A DNA stretch of 64,000 nt from Streptomyces cavernae (GTDB lineage Bacteria; Actinomycetota; Actinomycetes; Streptomycetales; Streptomycetaceae). The stretch covers positions 1-64,000 of the forward strand of contig NZ_RPDJ01000048.1 in assembly GCF_004023625.1 (NCBI RefSeq), written 5' to 3'. The notes under the pieces are model-generated. The model saw only the letters and a list, made by a program, of their open reading frames with translations. It was not told the origin of the DNA and ran no database searches. Each line of letters begins with the position of its first letter. Within the stretch, counting starts at the first letter, position 1. Both the position numbers and the translations under genes were made by a program. This document shows, piece after piece, positions 41,958-50,958 of this stretch.

Positions 41958-42682
41958 GTCCTCGGTCCGCGCAGGACGTAGCCGACACCGTGCACGGTGT
42001 GGATGAGCTTGGGGCCGCCGTTGTCGATCTTGCGGCGCAGATAGCTTATGTAGGTGTCGACGATGCCGGTGTCGCCGCCGAAGTCGTAGTCCCAAACCCG
42101 CCCGAGGATCTGTTGCTTGGACACCGTACGGCCGGCGTTGGTCATCAGGTAGTGCAGCAGCCGGAACTCGGTGGGCGACAGGCGTATCGGTTCGCCCGCG
42201 CGGGTCGTCTGGACGCCGTCGGGGTCGAGTTCCAGATCGGCGACGCGCAGCAGCGCGGTGGGGTCGCCGCTGGTGCGGCGGAGCACGGCCCGGATGCGGG
42301 CGATCAGCTCCTGGAGGTCGAACGGCTTGGTGACGTAGTCGTCGCCGCCCAGCACCAGGCCCTCGATCTTGTCCTGGGTTGCGTCGCGGGCGGTGAGGAA
42401 GACGACGGGGATGTGTCCGCCGTGGGGCGCCGGCCCGGAGTGGTGCCGCTCACGCAGTCGGCGTATCACCTCGAAGCCGTCCAGATCGGGGAGCATGACA
42501 TCCAGCAGGACCAGGTCGGGCGAGACCTCCCGGGCCCGGTCGAGGGCCTCCTGGCCGGTCCCGGCAGCGGCGACGGTGAAACCGGCGTGCCTGAGCGCCG
42601 CGCACAGCAGTTCACGTACGGTCGGTTCGTCGTCCACGACCAGGAGGTTCGCACCCGCCGTGGCGGGCTCAATGGTTGTCAA
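41954..42682 (-). CDS. OmpR/PhoB-family response regulator
   Basis: 242 residues from TTG 42682, chosen because GGAGG lies 7 bases upstream; the longer frame from 42859 reads into repeat DNA. Receiver domain with the acidic pocket VVDDE, phospho-Asp in DLVLLDVMLPD and conserved Thr/Lys (LTAR, VTKPF), then a winged-helix effector (LSPTEFRLLHYL, VDTYISYLRRKID). It works with the kinase downstream. The streptophobe gene further upstream, on the same strand, is a possible target. Confidence 0.92.
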   Translation of the reverse strand: MTTIEPATAGANLLVVDDEPTVRELLCAALRHAGFTVAAAGTGQEALDRAREVSPDLVLLDVMLPDLDGFEVIRRLRERHHSGPAPHGGHIPVVFLTARDATQDKIEGLVLGGDDYVTKPFDLQELIARIRAVLRRTSGDPTALLRVADLELDPDGVQTTRAGEPIRLSPTEFRLLHYLMTNAGRTVSKQQILGRVWDYDFGGDTGIVDTYISYLRRKIDNGGPKLIHTVHGVGYVLRGPRT

Positions 42683-42762
42683 GGGGGTGCCTCCAGGCGG
42701 CCGGAATCTGCGGGGCAGGATACGAAACTGTCGTGTCGTCACCGTGTAAAGCCTCACGGTGA

Positions 42763-42853
42763 TCGCGCCCCTCGGGCACCGCGCCTCGTAGTCACGGCGC
42801 CCCCCGTCACCGCGCCCCATGGTCACGGCGCCCCAGGTCACCGCGGTCCACGT
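42763..42853. repeat. Short degenerate tandem repeat upstream of the regulator gene
   Basis: About six units of 14-16 bases follow one another, each built on TCACSGCGCCCC (for example GTCACGGCGCCCC, GTCACCGCGCCCC). It lies between the streptophobe stop and the regulator start and may hold promoter or binding sites. Confidence 0.6.
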
Positions 42854-42870
42854 CGCCAAGTGCGGCGCGT

Positions 42871-44433
42871 TCAGCGCGATCCACGGCCTTCACGCGCCGC
42901 CGCATACGCCGCGGACAGCAGGCTTCCGGCGAGTCCGGCCAGTGTCCCGACGAGCAGCCCGAGCGCGGCCGTCCACAGCACTCTGCCGCTGAGTTCGGCC
43001 CGCATGCCCACCAGTTCGCTGCCGAACACGGTAATGCCGAACCGCCCGGATGCCCCCGCCGACCAGGCGGCGCCGCCGAGGACTACTGCCGTGACGACGC
43101 CGATCCGCTCGGCCAGGCCGATGTGCCGGGCCAGCGGGCCCCGGTAGGGGTGCAGCGGGCGGGTGTGGGCCGGGTGCGCGGCGCGGGCGGTGGCGTAGGC
43201 ACATCCGAGCAGGATGACGCCGGTCACGGTGAGGGCCGCGAGCCACAGCGGCCAGCCGCCCGCGGACAGGGACTGGAGGTGCTCGGTGCGGTCGGGCTGC
43301 ACGGTGGGCTCCTGCCCGTCGCCCCTTCCGCCGAGGGCACCCATCAGGGCGGTGAGCGGATTGCCGCCTTCGCTCCGCACCGGGTGCACGCCGGCCGTCC
43401 ACGGCGATCCGACGCCGAGTGTCAGGAACACGGCCAGGGCGTTCGGGGCCAGCAGCAGCGCGGCACCGGCCGCCGTCCCGGCCCGGCCGCCCGCCACCGC
43501 CCCGACGAGCACCAGCGCCATCAGCGGCAGGGCCGCCATGACGAGGAGCGTACGGACAACAGCCGAGAGGCCCCGGCCCCAGGCGGACCGCAGCCCGTCC
43601 AGCGCACCGCCGAGGGGCAGTCGCGCCCGGCGGCTGATCAGGCATCCCACCGCGAGGGAGACCGCCACCCACAGCATTGCGCCCAACGCGGCCCGTCCCA
43701 GGTGCACTTCGTACGTCATCGCCGAGTGGCCCGCCGTAGCGCCACCGGCGCCGAACAGCCCGCCCAGCGGATTGCCCTCGCCACCGCCGAAGCCGCCCCC
43801 GAAGCCACCGCCGAGGCCACCTCCGGATCCTTCGGTGTCCATGTCCAGGCCACCGCCGAGCCCGCTCATCGCCGACCTGGGCATGGTGACCGTCCCCTGG
43901 CCGAGGGCCGCCACGATCATCACGGCGAGCAGCGCCGTGCCGCCCGCCCCTGCCGACCGCAGGGCCAACTCGCCGGCGCCGAAGCGGTGTTGCCGCAGTC
44001 GTCGGGAGAACGCGTACCACAGCACGACGGCTCCGACCAGCGTCACTCCCAGTGGCACCACATCGGCCGACCCGTTCATCGACGGGCCCATGTCACCACC
44101 GCCGCCGAAGAGTCCGGCAAGTCCGGAGCCGCCCATCGTCCCCGTGTCTCCGGACCCGCCCGGCCCCGCGCTCACCGAGCCACCCACGGCCATGGCAGTC
44201 ACCGCCATCGTCAGCGACCACAGCGATCCGATCGACCCCGCGTCGAGCAGGGCCAGCGCCGACGCGGCCACGGCCGCCATGGCGACCACCGCGCACAGTC
44301 CGGCCGCCGCCCCTTCCAGGGCGTTCCGCCAGGGCTCGGTCGGGCCCTGCGGTACGGGCCGGGCCGGGCCGTGGGGTCCGGGGCGCGGGCCGGAACCGCG
44401 CGGGGTGCGGTGACGGGACGTGATGGCAGACAT
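42871..44433 (-). CDS. Streptophobe-family integral membrane protein
   Basis: 520 residues with about ten hydrophobic segments alternating with long Gly-rich loops (GGGLGGGFGGGFGGGEGNPL; GPGGSGDTGTMGGSG), the hallmark of the Streptomyces streptophobe family, whose function is unknown. The N-terminal 40 residues are basic and Pro-rich and cytoplasmic. ATG 44433 (MSAITSRHRTPRGS) is taken because upstream codons are not family-like. Its neighbours on the same strand are the response regulator and kinase, 188 bases downstream. Confidence 0.85.
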   Translation of the reverse strand: MSAITSRHRTPRGSGPRPGPHGPARPVPQGPTEPWRNALEGAAAGLCAVVAMAAVAASALALLDAGSIGSLWSLTMAVTAMAVGGSVSAGPGGSGDTGTMGGSGLAGLFGGGGDMGPSMNGSADVVPLGVTLVGAVVLWYAFSRRLRQHRFGAGELALRSAGAGGTALLAVMIVAALGQGTVTMPRSAMSGLGGGLDMDTEGSGGGLGGGFGGGFGGGEGNPLGGLFGAGGATAGHSAMTYEVHLGRAALGAMLWVAVSLAVGCLISRRARLPLGGALDGLRSAWGRGLSAVVRTLLVMAALPLMALVLVGAVAGGRAGTAAGAALLLAPNALAVFLTLGVGSPWTAGVHPVRSEGGNPLTALMGALGGRGDGQEPTVQPDRTEHLQSLSAGGWPLWLAALTVTGVILLGCAYATARAAHPAHTRPLHPYRGPLARHIGLAERIGVVTAVVLGGAAWSAGASGRFGITVFGSELVGMRAELSGRVLWTAALGLLVGTLAGLAGSLLSAAYAAAREGRGSR

Positions 44434-44741
44434 GTGGCGAACACTCCGCTTCGCTCGCAGTGAGGCACGCGGCCGCCGTACAGGGGAGTTACGGTGTCGC
44501 GTGCCACTGGTCCGCACAGACTGGCGGCCTCGGGTGCCACGTTCCGGAGAGGTTCTGGGAGGTTTCTGAGAGCCGGCGGGAGGGCCACGCAGATCACGGG
44601 GCGGGCACCGGAGGTCCGCCGTCCCGATTCCCAGGAAGTTCCCAGAAGTCGGTGACCGGGTTCGGTGTGCGGGCTCGGGTGTCCGGGTTCGGTGAGCGGA
44701 CTCGCCGAAACGGGTGTGCATCCAGCGCGCGGAGGCGACCG
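44434..44741. other. 308-base stretch without a gene
   Basis: It contains short imperfect repeats such as GGGTTCGGTG and GGGCTCGGGTG near 44650-44700. No gene, and no clear terminator. Confidence 0.4.
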
Positions 44742-44848
44742 CGCTTCGAAGCCGGCCTGTTTGACGAGGGCCGGCAGCCGCCTCCGCTCGGGTGCCCTGG
44801 ACGGGTCGATCCAGCCGTCGCCGGTGGCCATCCACTGGATCGGGTTGA
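44742..44848 (-). pseudogene. Sugar phosphate isomerase/epimerase (TIM barrel), N-terminal scrap
   Basis: The minus strand reads LNPIQWMATGDGWIDPSRAP then LPALVKQAGFEA, like the first beta-alpha unit of xylose-isomerase-like TIM-barrel enzymes often encoded beside Gfo/Idh oxidoreductases. It follows the Gfo/Idh fragment on the same strand. The rest of the gene is absent. Confidence 0.5.
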
Positions 44849-44910
44849 GCGCACTTGGCGTGTCGTCAGGCGGAGTACCGGGGCTCCGGGCGCTCGCAGG
44901 TGCTGCCGAG

Positions 44911-45395
44911 CTACACCATCTGGTTCTGCCGGGAGGCCTCCTCCACGGCGCTCAGCCCTTCGGGGACATGGAAGGCGAAGGCTGCGTTCGCACGGTGCGG
45001 CCCGCCTTCGACGGCGTTCGCGAGATCGCGTACGCCGAGGCCGCGGCGGAGTTGCTCGCGGGTGCCGACCGCGCCGAACAGCCCGACCACGGGTTCCAGG
45101 ACCGTCCACTCGGCGTCGCCGTGCCGCTTGAGCGGGACTCGCCGCCGAAGTGGTTGGGTTGGGCAGGGACAGCATGCCCTCGGTGCCGTAGATCTCCAGG
45201 TAGGGCAGTTCCGTGCCCCACAGGTCGAAGCTCATCAACGTCGTGGCGATGGCTCCCGAGGCGAAGGTGAGCACCGCCGACGCGTGGGTGGGGACGGTGA
45301 CGTCGATGGAGTCGACCGCTCGGTCCGGCGCGGTCGCGGCCCTGGGCGTCGCCCCGATGCGGCTGGCGCCGCTGATGTACCGGATGGGGCCGAGG
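44911..45395 (-). pseudogene. Gfo/Idh/MocA oxidoreductase, C-terminal fragment with frameshift
   Basis: From about 45395 the minus strand reads GPIRYISGASRIGATP, then AVDSIDVTVPTHASAVLTFA and LPYLEIYGTEGMLSLPNP, the C-terminal domain of Gfo/Idh/MocA proteins. After LPNP the frame shifts by one base and continues HGDAEWTVLEPVVGLFGA to VEEASRQNQMV, stop 44911. The NAD-binding N-terminal half is missing, cut where monooxygenase sequence begins. Confidence 0.75.
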
Positions 45396-45993
45396 CAGTT
45401 ACTACGGCCTGAGCAAACCCTGGTACTGGGACCAGTTCCTGCATTCGCTGGAGAACGGTCACCACGCGATGCACCTCGGCACCTGGTTCTGGCGGCCGAC
45501 GCTGTTCTGGAAGCCCAACGCGGGGGTCTCCAGGGAAGAACGGGCCTGGCTGAACGAGAAGTACCTCACCTGGGAGGAGAACTGGGGCGTCCTGTGGGAC
45601 GAGATCATCGACAACGTCAACAACGGCCGCCTCCAGGACACCCTGCCGACCACCCTGCCCGCGCTGTGCAACCTCACCCAGCTGCCGCTCGGCTCCGCGA
45701 CGTCCCGGCACGACCTCGCCCCGCACCAACTGGTCCACAACGGGCGGCTGTACAGCTTCGACTCGGCGGTCTCGCAGTGGTGCTTCGAGCAGGACCCGGA
45801 GCGCTACGCGGGGCACCAGAACGTCGTCGACCGGTTCATCGGCGGCCAGATCCAGCCCGCCGACCTGGGCGGCGGGCTGGCCTGGATGGGGCTCACCCCC
45901 GAGGTGATGGGCGATGACGTCTACAACTACGCCTGGGCCAAGGACTACGCCACCGGGCAGGCCGGGTCGCGTTCGGCCGCGCTGATCCGCTGA
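45396..45993 (+). pseudogene. Soluble di-iron monooxygenase hydroxylase large subunit, C-terminal fragment
   Basis: About 195 residues beginning abruptly YYGLSKPWYWDQFLHSLENG and including AMHLGTWFWRPTLFWKPNAG, LPALCNLTQLPLGSAT, the YHS-like YSFDSAVSQWCFEQDPERYA and LAWMGLTPEVMGDDVYNYAW. These match the C-terminus of propane/toluene-type hydroxylase large subunits. The four-helix bundle with the iron ligands is missing and there is no start codon, so it is a relic. It is followed 15 bases later by an intact TmoB-like gene. Confidence 0.75.
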
Positions 45994-46008
45994 GCGAGGA
46001 GATCTCTC

Positions 46009-46308
46009 ATGGCACTGTTCCCGATCATCGGACGCGTCGTGGGCGGCTTCCTCCCGCATCTGGTCGCCGTCGACGCCGACGACACCATGGACGAGATCGT
46101 GGAGAAGGTCGCGGTGCACAGTGTGGGCCGCCGGCTGCCCCGGCCGTCCCGACACGTCGGCTACGACGTGCTGTTGGACGGGGAGCCGCTGCCGCCGTCC
46201 GCCACCTTCGGTTTGGTGCCGGCCGAGCGCGAGGTGCTGCCCCTGCAGTGGTTCGACGTGCGCTTTCGGGAGGAGGTGCCGACGGGTGGCTTTGGATCGC
46301 CGCCGTAG
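46009..46308 (+). CDS. TmoB-like small subunit of a toluene/propane monooxygenase system
   Basis: 99 residues, full length for the TmoB family (hydroxylase gamma-type subunit): MALFPIIGRVVGGF, LVAVDADDTMDEIVEKVAVH, SVGRRLP and PLQWFDVRF. ATG 46009 follows GAGGAGA. In complete systems it packs against the large subunit, whose gene here is only a fragment, so this is probably an orphan in decay though its frame is intact. Confidence 0.75.
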   Translation: MALFPIIGRVVGGFLPHLVAVDADDTMDEIVEKVAVHSVGRRLPRPSRHVGYDVLLDGEPLPPSATFGLVPAEREVLPLQWFDVRFREEVPTGGFGSPP

Positions 46309-46320
46309 TGGCGTGAGGTT

Positions 46321-46790
46321 TCATGCGACCTCGCCCTCCGTGTCGAGTTCCGCGAGTTCACGCGCCCGGAACGTCGTGCTCCAGACTCGCCCGAAGTAGT
46401 CCTGCGGCGGCGGAGGTCGAGCGAGAGCGCCTCTTCGAGGAGGCGGCCGAAGCTCCCCAGGGCCTTCTCCAGGCCGGCGATCGCCCGGGCCGTGGGTTCG
46501 CATACCTCGTGCAGGTAGTCGGCGGTCGCGCTGTCCGGCGCTCGCTCGGCGAGCATCCACCACTGCTCGCGCTTGCGGTGCCAGTAGACGAGGTCCGCTC
46601 CGGACATCACGAACTCCTCGCAGCTGTGGCAGTTCAGACCCCATGGACATGCGCCACCGTTGACGACGGGCTGGAAGGTGCAAAAGCCGCCCTCGGCGGG
46701 TGTGGATCTGCGGGTGAGGTCGATGGCCAGGGCCTGTGTAGGCCTCGGCGAGGCCCCGGGTGGCACCGCCCGGCTGGCCCGGCTGCAAGC
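46321..46790 (-). pseudogene. Tyrosine recombinase (Tn554/TnpB-like integrase), C-terminal fragment
   Basis: The minus strand reads EGGFCTFQPVVNGGACPWGL, NCHSCEEFVMSGADLVYWHR and PTARAIAGLEKALGSFGRLL. The CxxC cluster with MSGADLVYW is the C-terminal region after the catalytic domain in Tn554-type recombinases of actinobacteria. Near 46412 the frame shifts, and the end (QDYFGRVWSTTFRARELAEL, stop 46321) lies in another frame. The catalytic R-H-R-Y core is gone. Its usual companion, a DUF6262 protein, survives as a fragment at 38524-38763. Confidence 0.7.
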
Positions 46791-46840
46791 CGCCGCCAAG
46801 GCCGTCGTAATTCAAGCTAGCCCGTTCCGGAAGCCCGCGC

Positions 46841-47833
46841 TCACACCCGCACCGACGCCGCCACCGGCAGGTGGTCGCTGCCGGTGGCCGGGAGGGTCCA
46901 GGCGGACCGCGGCTCCACACCGCGCACGAGGATGTGGTCGATCCGGGCCACCGGGAACGAGGCCGGCCAGCTGGCACCGAACCCCGCGCCCGACTCGGCC
47001 TGCACGGACCGCAGGTGGGAGGTGAGCTGGGACAACGCCCGGTCATCGGTCGTGCCGTTCAGGTCGCCCACGAGGATCGTGCGGGAGAGCGGCTCGGCGC
47101 GCACGGCGGCGGCGAGTCGCCGAGCGGCCGCGTCACGTGCGTCGGAGGTGAACCCCGAGCCGGCGGTGAAGCGGACGGACATCAGATGGGCGACGAATAC
47201 CGCGACCGGTCCCTCGGGCGTGCGGACGGTGGCGCGCAGGGCACGTGGCCAGGGCGCGATGTCGACCGCACGGGCGTCGGCGACCGGATACCTGCTCCAC
47301 AGACCGACCGTGCCCTGAACGGAGTGATACGGGTAGGTGCCGGCCAGCGTTCTCTCGTACGCCGCTGTCGACGGGCCGCCCAGCTCTTCGAGAGCCACGA
47401 CGTCCGCGCCGGAGGCGGCCAGGGCACGGGCCGTGCGCACCGGCCGCGGATTGTGTTCGTTGACGTTGTGCGTCACGACGGTCAGGTTGCCGCCATCCTC
47501 CCGTTTGTCGACGAGTGTCCCGCCGAAGAGCGAGCACCAGACGACGGCTGGCAGCACGGCCACGGACACGGCGGCGGCCCTGGACCGGCGAGCCAGCGTG
47601 CACAGGAGCAGCAGCGGCACGGCCAGACCCGTCCAGGGCAGGAAGGTCTCGACGAGGCTGCCGAGACGGCCGACCCGGTTGGGGACGAGGGCGTGGCCCA
47701 GCATCACCAGCGTGGCCAGGACCGCGAGCGAGCCCAGGACCAGCGGCGGCCGCCGGACGCCGGTGTCCTCGTTCCGCGGGCGGATGGAATCAGGTTCCGG
47801 CCGGGCGGGCGCGGTGTCGACGGAGTTTGTCAC
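46841..47833 (-). CDS. Membrane-anchored endonuclease/exonuclease/phosphatase-fold protein
   Basis: 330 residues. Three N-terminal membrane helices (residues about 30-110) precede an EEP domain with THNVNEHN, EELGG, VGDLNGTTDD, RIDHILV and the terminal SDHLPV. This is the layout of VanJ-like proteins of Streptomyces, EEP-fold membrane enzymes linked to cell-wall lipid carriers and teicoplanin tolerance. Its stop-to-start partner, a D,D-carboxypeptidase 7 bases upstream on the same strand, supports a cell-wall role. Substrate not shown by the sequence. Confidence 0.85.
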   Translation of the reverse strand: MTNSVDTAPARPEPDSIRPRNEDTGVRRPPLVLGSLAVLATLVMLGHALVPNRVGRLGSLVETFLPWTGLAVPLLLLCTLARRSRAAAVSVAVLPAVVWCSLFGGTLVDKREDGGNLTVVTHNVNEHNPRPVRTARALAASGADVVALEELGGPSTAAYERTLAGTYPYHSVQGTVGLWSRYPVADARAVDIAPWPRALRATVRTPEGPVAVFVAHLMSVRFTAGSGFTSDARDAAARRLAAAVRAEPLSRTILVGDLNGTTDDRALSQLTSHLRSVQAESGAGFGASWPASFPVARIDHILVRGVEPRSAWTLPATGSDHLPVAASVRV

Positions 47834-47840
47834 TGCCGTC

Positions 47841-48854
47841 TCACCGTGTCCCGGGCGAGGTCGTCGACAGCCATCGCCGTACGCCCTCGATCAGCGCGTG
47901 GCTCGTGGCGAGAGCGGCCCGCAGCCCCTGCCGGGGGTCGGTGCCGGCGCGCTGGTGCAGCACCACTCCGAGGATCAGCCGGTCCCGGCCGTCCTTGTCG
48001 GACGCGGTGGCCGCCCACATCAGGGCGCCGCCGGCGGGAGTGCTGGAGCCGGTCTTGAGGCCGGTCACGCTCGCCGTGCCGAGCAGGGTGTTGGTGTTGC
48101 GGATCGTCCCGGGGACACCGGGCACGGAGGCGCTGGGCATGGCGACGATGGTCCGGAACACCTCCCAGCTGGCCAGCCTCAGCTGGTCGGCCGAGGTGCT
48201 GGTGGTCGTGGGTTCGATACCGCTGGCGCCGGTGTACGTGGTGTGGCGCATGCCCAGGTCACGGGCGGCCCGGTTCATCTTCGTGACGAAGGCCTCCTGC
48301 GGGCCGGCGTTCCAGCGGGCCAGCAGCCGGGCGGTGTTGTTGCCGGAGGGGATCAACAGCAGTTCTAGCAGCTGTCGTTCACTCAGCCGCATACCCTCCC
48401 TGACCGGCACGCTCGACTCCACGCCCGAGCCTGACTCGTTCGCGGCGGTCCGGTCGACGGTGACGAGGGGGCCGTCCTCGCCCGCGCGCAGCGGACGGTC
48501 GCGGAGGACCACGTAGGCGGTCATCACCTTGGTGACGCTGGCGATCGGCACCGGTGTCCGCTCGCCCCGCGTACCGAGGTCACCGTGGGCGCCGAGGCCC
48601 TCGACCACCACGCTCGTCTGCCCCCCGGCCGGCCACGGCAGCGAACCCGCTCCGGTTGCCGGGCTGGTGCCGGAGGTGAGCACGGCGACGGCAAGAACCG
48701 CCAGGGTGACCAGTGCGGTGGCGCCCGCGGCCAGGCCGGCCGTGAAGCGCCGCCCGGACCGGTCGTGCCGGCGGGGCGGGAGCCATGAGCCGGTGGACCA
48801 CGAGGGCTGGGCCCGGCCTGCGCCGGGCTCTCCGGAAAAGGGAACCGGTGACAT
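47841..48854 (-). CDS. Serine-type D-Ala-D-Ala carboxypeptidase (peptidase S11)
   Basis: 337 residues. After a cytoplasmic Pro-rich stretch, one membrane helix (about 38-62) anchors the protein. The penicillin-binding motifs are S106-V-T-K, S170-G-N and K267-T-G, in S11 order. It should trim D-alanine from peptidoglycan stem peptides outside the membrane and bind beta-lactams. ATG 48854 is chosen (MSPVPFSGEP); GGAGG lies 13 bases upstream, somewhat far. It precedes the EEP gene by 7 bases and follows a broken two-component system on the same strand. Confidence 0.88.
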   Translation of the reverse strand: MSPVPFSGEPGAGRAQPSWSTGSWLPPRRHDRSGRRFTAGLAAGATALVTLAVLAVAVLTSGTSPATGAGSLPWPAGGQTSVVVEGLGAHGDLGTRGERTPVPIASVTKVMTAYVVLRDRPLRAGEDGPLVTVDRTAANESGSGVESSVPVREGMRLSERQLLELLLIPSGNNTARLLARWNAGPQEAFVTKMNRAARDLGMRHTTYTGASGIEPTTTSTSADQLRLASWEVFRTIVAMPSASVPGVPGTIRNTNTLLGTASVTGLKTGSSTPAGGALMWAATASDKDGRDRLILGVVLHQRAGTDPRQGLRAALATSHALIEGVRRWLSTTSPGTR

Positions 48855-48991
48855 GGGAGGGACACCTCCAAGGGGGCGGGTGCGCGGCGTACGCACGTCG
48901 ACCACCTTCCGCGGGGCGGATCTCCGCTCGGCTCCGGCCACGGATCGAGCACCGCTCGGCCGGGCATCCGTTCGGTATCGGCCGTTCGGCG

Positions 48992-50237
48992 TCAGCCCGC
49001 AGGCGGCAGCCGGAGGGTGGCGAGCGCCCCGCCATCGGGAGCGTTCGCGAACTCCAGCGACGCCTCGATGACCCGGGCCTGCCCCAGCGCGATGGTCAGC
49101 CCGAGGCCGTGCCCGTGGCCGTGCTCCGACGCACCCGTGCGGAATCGCTGCGGGCCGTCCGCGAGCAGCTCCGCCGGGAAGCCCGGGCCGTGGTCCCGTA
49201 CGGTCACGGTCGTCCCGGCCACCTCGACCTCGACGGGCGTGTGGCCGTGCCGGTGGGCGTTGACGACGAGGTTGGCGACGATCCGGTCGAGCCGGCGCGG
49301 ATCGGTCTCCGCCGACAGGGCACCGGTGGCGGTGAACCGCGTGTCCAGCCCGGTGCGGGCCACGGACTCTCCGACCATCTCGGCGAGCGGTACGGGCCTG
49401 AGTTCGGCCCGCTCAGCGCCCGCGGCGAGCAGGGAGATCTCCAGCAGCTCCTCCACCAGCGTCCGCAGCACCCCCACCCGGTCACGCACCAGGTCGGTGG
49501 TCTCGCCCTCGGGAAGCAGCCCGCTCGCGGTCACCAAGGCCATGAGTGGCGTACGCAACTCATGGGCGACGTCGGCGGTGAAGCGCTGCTCGGTCAGCAG
49601 ACGTTCGCGCAGACTGTCGGCCATCGAGTCGACGGTGGCCGAGATCTCGGTGATCTCGTCACCGCCCCGGCCACCGGCCGCGGTCCTGGCGGTCAGGTCG
49701 CCCCCCGGCGATCCGGCGGGCGGTCCGCGCCACCCGGCGCAGCCTCCGGTTCGGCAACTCGGCGGCGAGCGCCGACAGCGGTACGACGACCGCCAGCGCC
49801 GCCAGGGAGTACTTCCACATGTGCCGGTCCAGCGCCCGCCGGGTGAGCAGGTCGGAGGTCATGTCGGCGCTCACCGCCACGGGAGCGCTACGGAGGGTCC
49901 GAACGGCCCACATCGAGGGGTGGTCGCCGGCGTACCGGGTGGCGGAGCCGACCGCCCCGCCCTGCCGGTCCTGGAGGCGGCGCAGGAGTTCGTCGGGCAT
50001 CTCCCCGATCGAGACGACCAGACCGTCGGGCGGGACGCCGTCCCGCTCGTAGTCCTCCACAGCGTCGGACAACTGGGTCAAGGCCTCGGCCGCACCGTCG
50101 TTCATCGACCGTTCCAAGGTGCTGCGGTGGACCAGCAGTCCGACGGTCACCGCGATGGCACAGCACGCCACGGTGACGAGCAGCGCGATCTTCGAGCGCA
50201 GCGAACGCCAGTGCACCAGCGCGTGTACGGTCTCCAC
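48992..50237 (-). pseudogene. Sensor histidine kinase, frameshifted at a G run
   Basis: GTG 50237 starts one base after the regulator stop. The N-terminal half has two membrane helices and an extracytoplasmic domain, ending at the HAMP region (RRLRRVARTARRIAGG). There a six-G run (minus strand, plus positions 49701-49706) puts the rest out of frame; five Gs would restore GGDLTARTAAGGRGGDEITE. The second frame carries the H-box VAHELRTPLMAL and the ATPase domain (NLVVNAHRHG, HGHGLGLTIAL) to stop 48992. A true mutation or a homopolymer sequencing error is possible. Confidence 0.75.
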
Positions 50238-50238
50238 G

Positions 50239-50766
50239 TCAGCGCCGCAGCTTGTACCCGAAGCCGCGGACGGTCTCGATCTGCTCGGCCCCGATCTTCT
50301 TCCGCAGGCGCTGCACGCACAGGTCGACCACGCGGCTGTCACCGTCCCAGCCGTAGTCCCACACGTCGCGCAGCAGGGTCTGCCGGTCCACCACGATGCC
50401 CGGGTTCGCGGCGAACTCCAGCAGCAGCCGCAGTTCGGTGGGGGCCAGCGCGACCGGTTCACCGGCCCGGAACACCTCCAGGCCGCCCGTGTCGATGACC
50501 AGGTCGCCGATGACGAGCGGAGCGTGCCGGTCGAGGCCGGGCCTCCCCGACCGGTCCGGCGGGTCCAGCTGGTCCGACAGGTCCGGACGATCGGCCACGG
50601 GCCCGGCCGCCGGGCCGGGGGCCGGGGTGAATGTGGCCCGCCGCAGCAGCGAACGGATCCGGGCCACCAGCACGGCGGTGTCGACGGGCTTGACCACGTA
50701 GTCGTCGGCCCCTGCCTCCAGGCCGGAGACGACGTCCACGGACTCCTGCCCGATCGTCTCGCTCAC
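50239..50766 (-). pseudogene. OmpR-family response regulator lacking most of its receiver domain
   Basis: 175 residues from GTG 50766. Only the end of the receiver remains (VDVVSGLEAGADDYVVKPVD); the acidic pocket and phospho-Asp that should precede it are absent, and upstream DNA does not encode them. The winged-helix domain is complete (ALAPTELRLLLEFAANPGIV, VDLCVQRLRKKIG). It could still bind DNA but not be controlled by phosphorylation at the usual site. It is paired with the frameshifted kinase just downstream. Confidence 0.75.
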
Positions 50767-50958
50767 TTGGCATCTCTCCCTTGATCAGCAGATCCGCCGT
50801 TGATTAGGAGGCTTGCCCGATGCGCAACGCCGGGTGCGCATCGCCTGCGCCCTCATGGCGTCGGGCACGCCCCATGAGTGCATGACGCAGCGGACTGTCC
50901 GGGGCTCGTGCCATGCGCAGCAATTCGCGACTTGAGCCGAAGTCAGTAACGTGGCCCC

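Noticed and set aside
42763..42853. CRISPR-like interpretation of the tandem repeats
   Set aside because: Units are adjacent, only 14-16 bases, without spacers; an ordinary degenerate tandem repeat.
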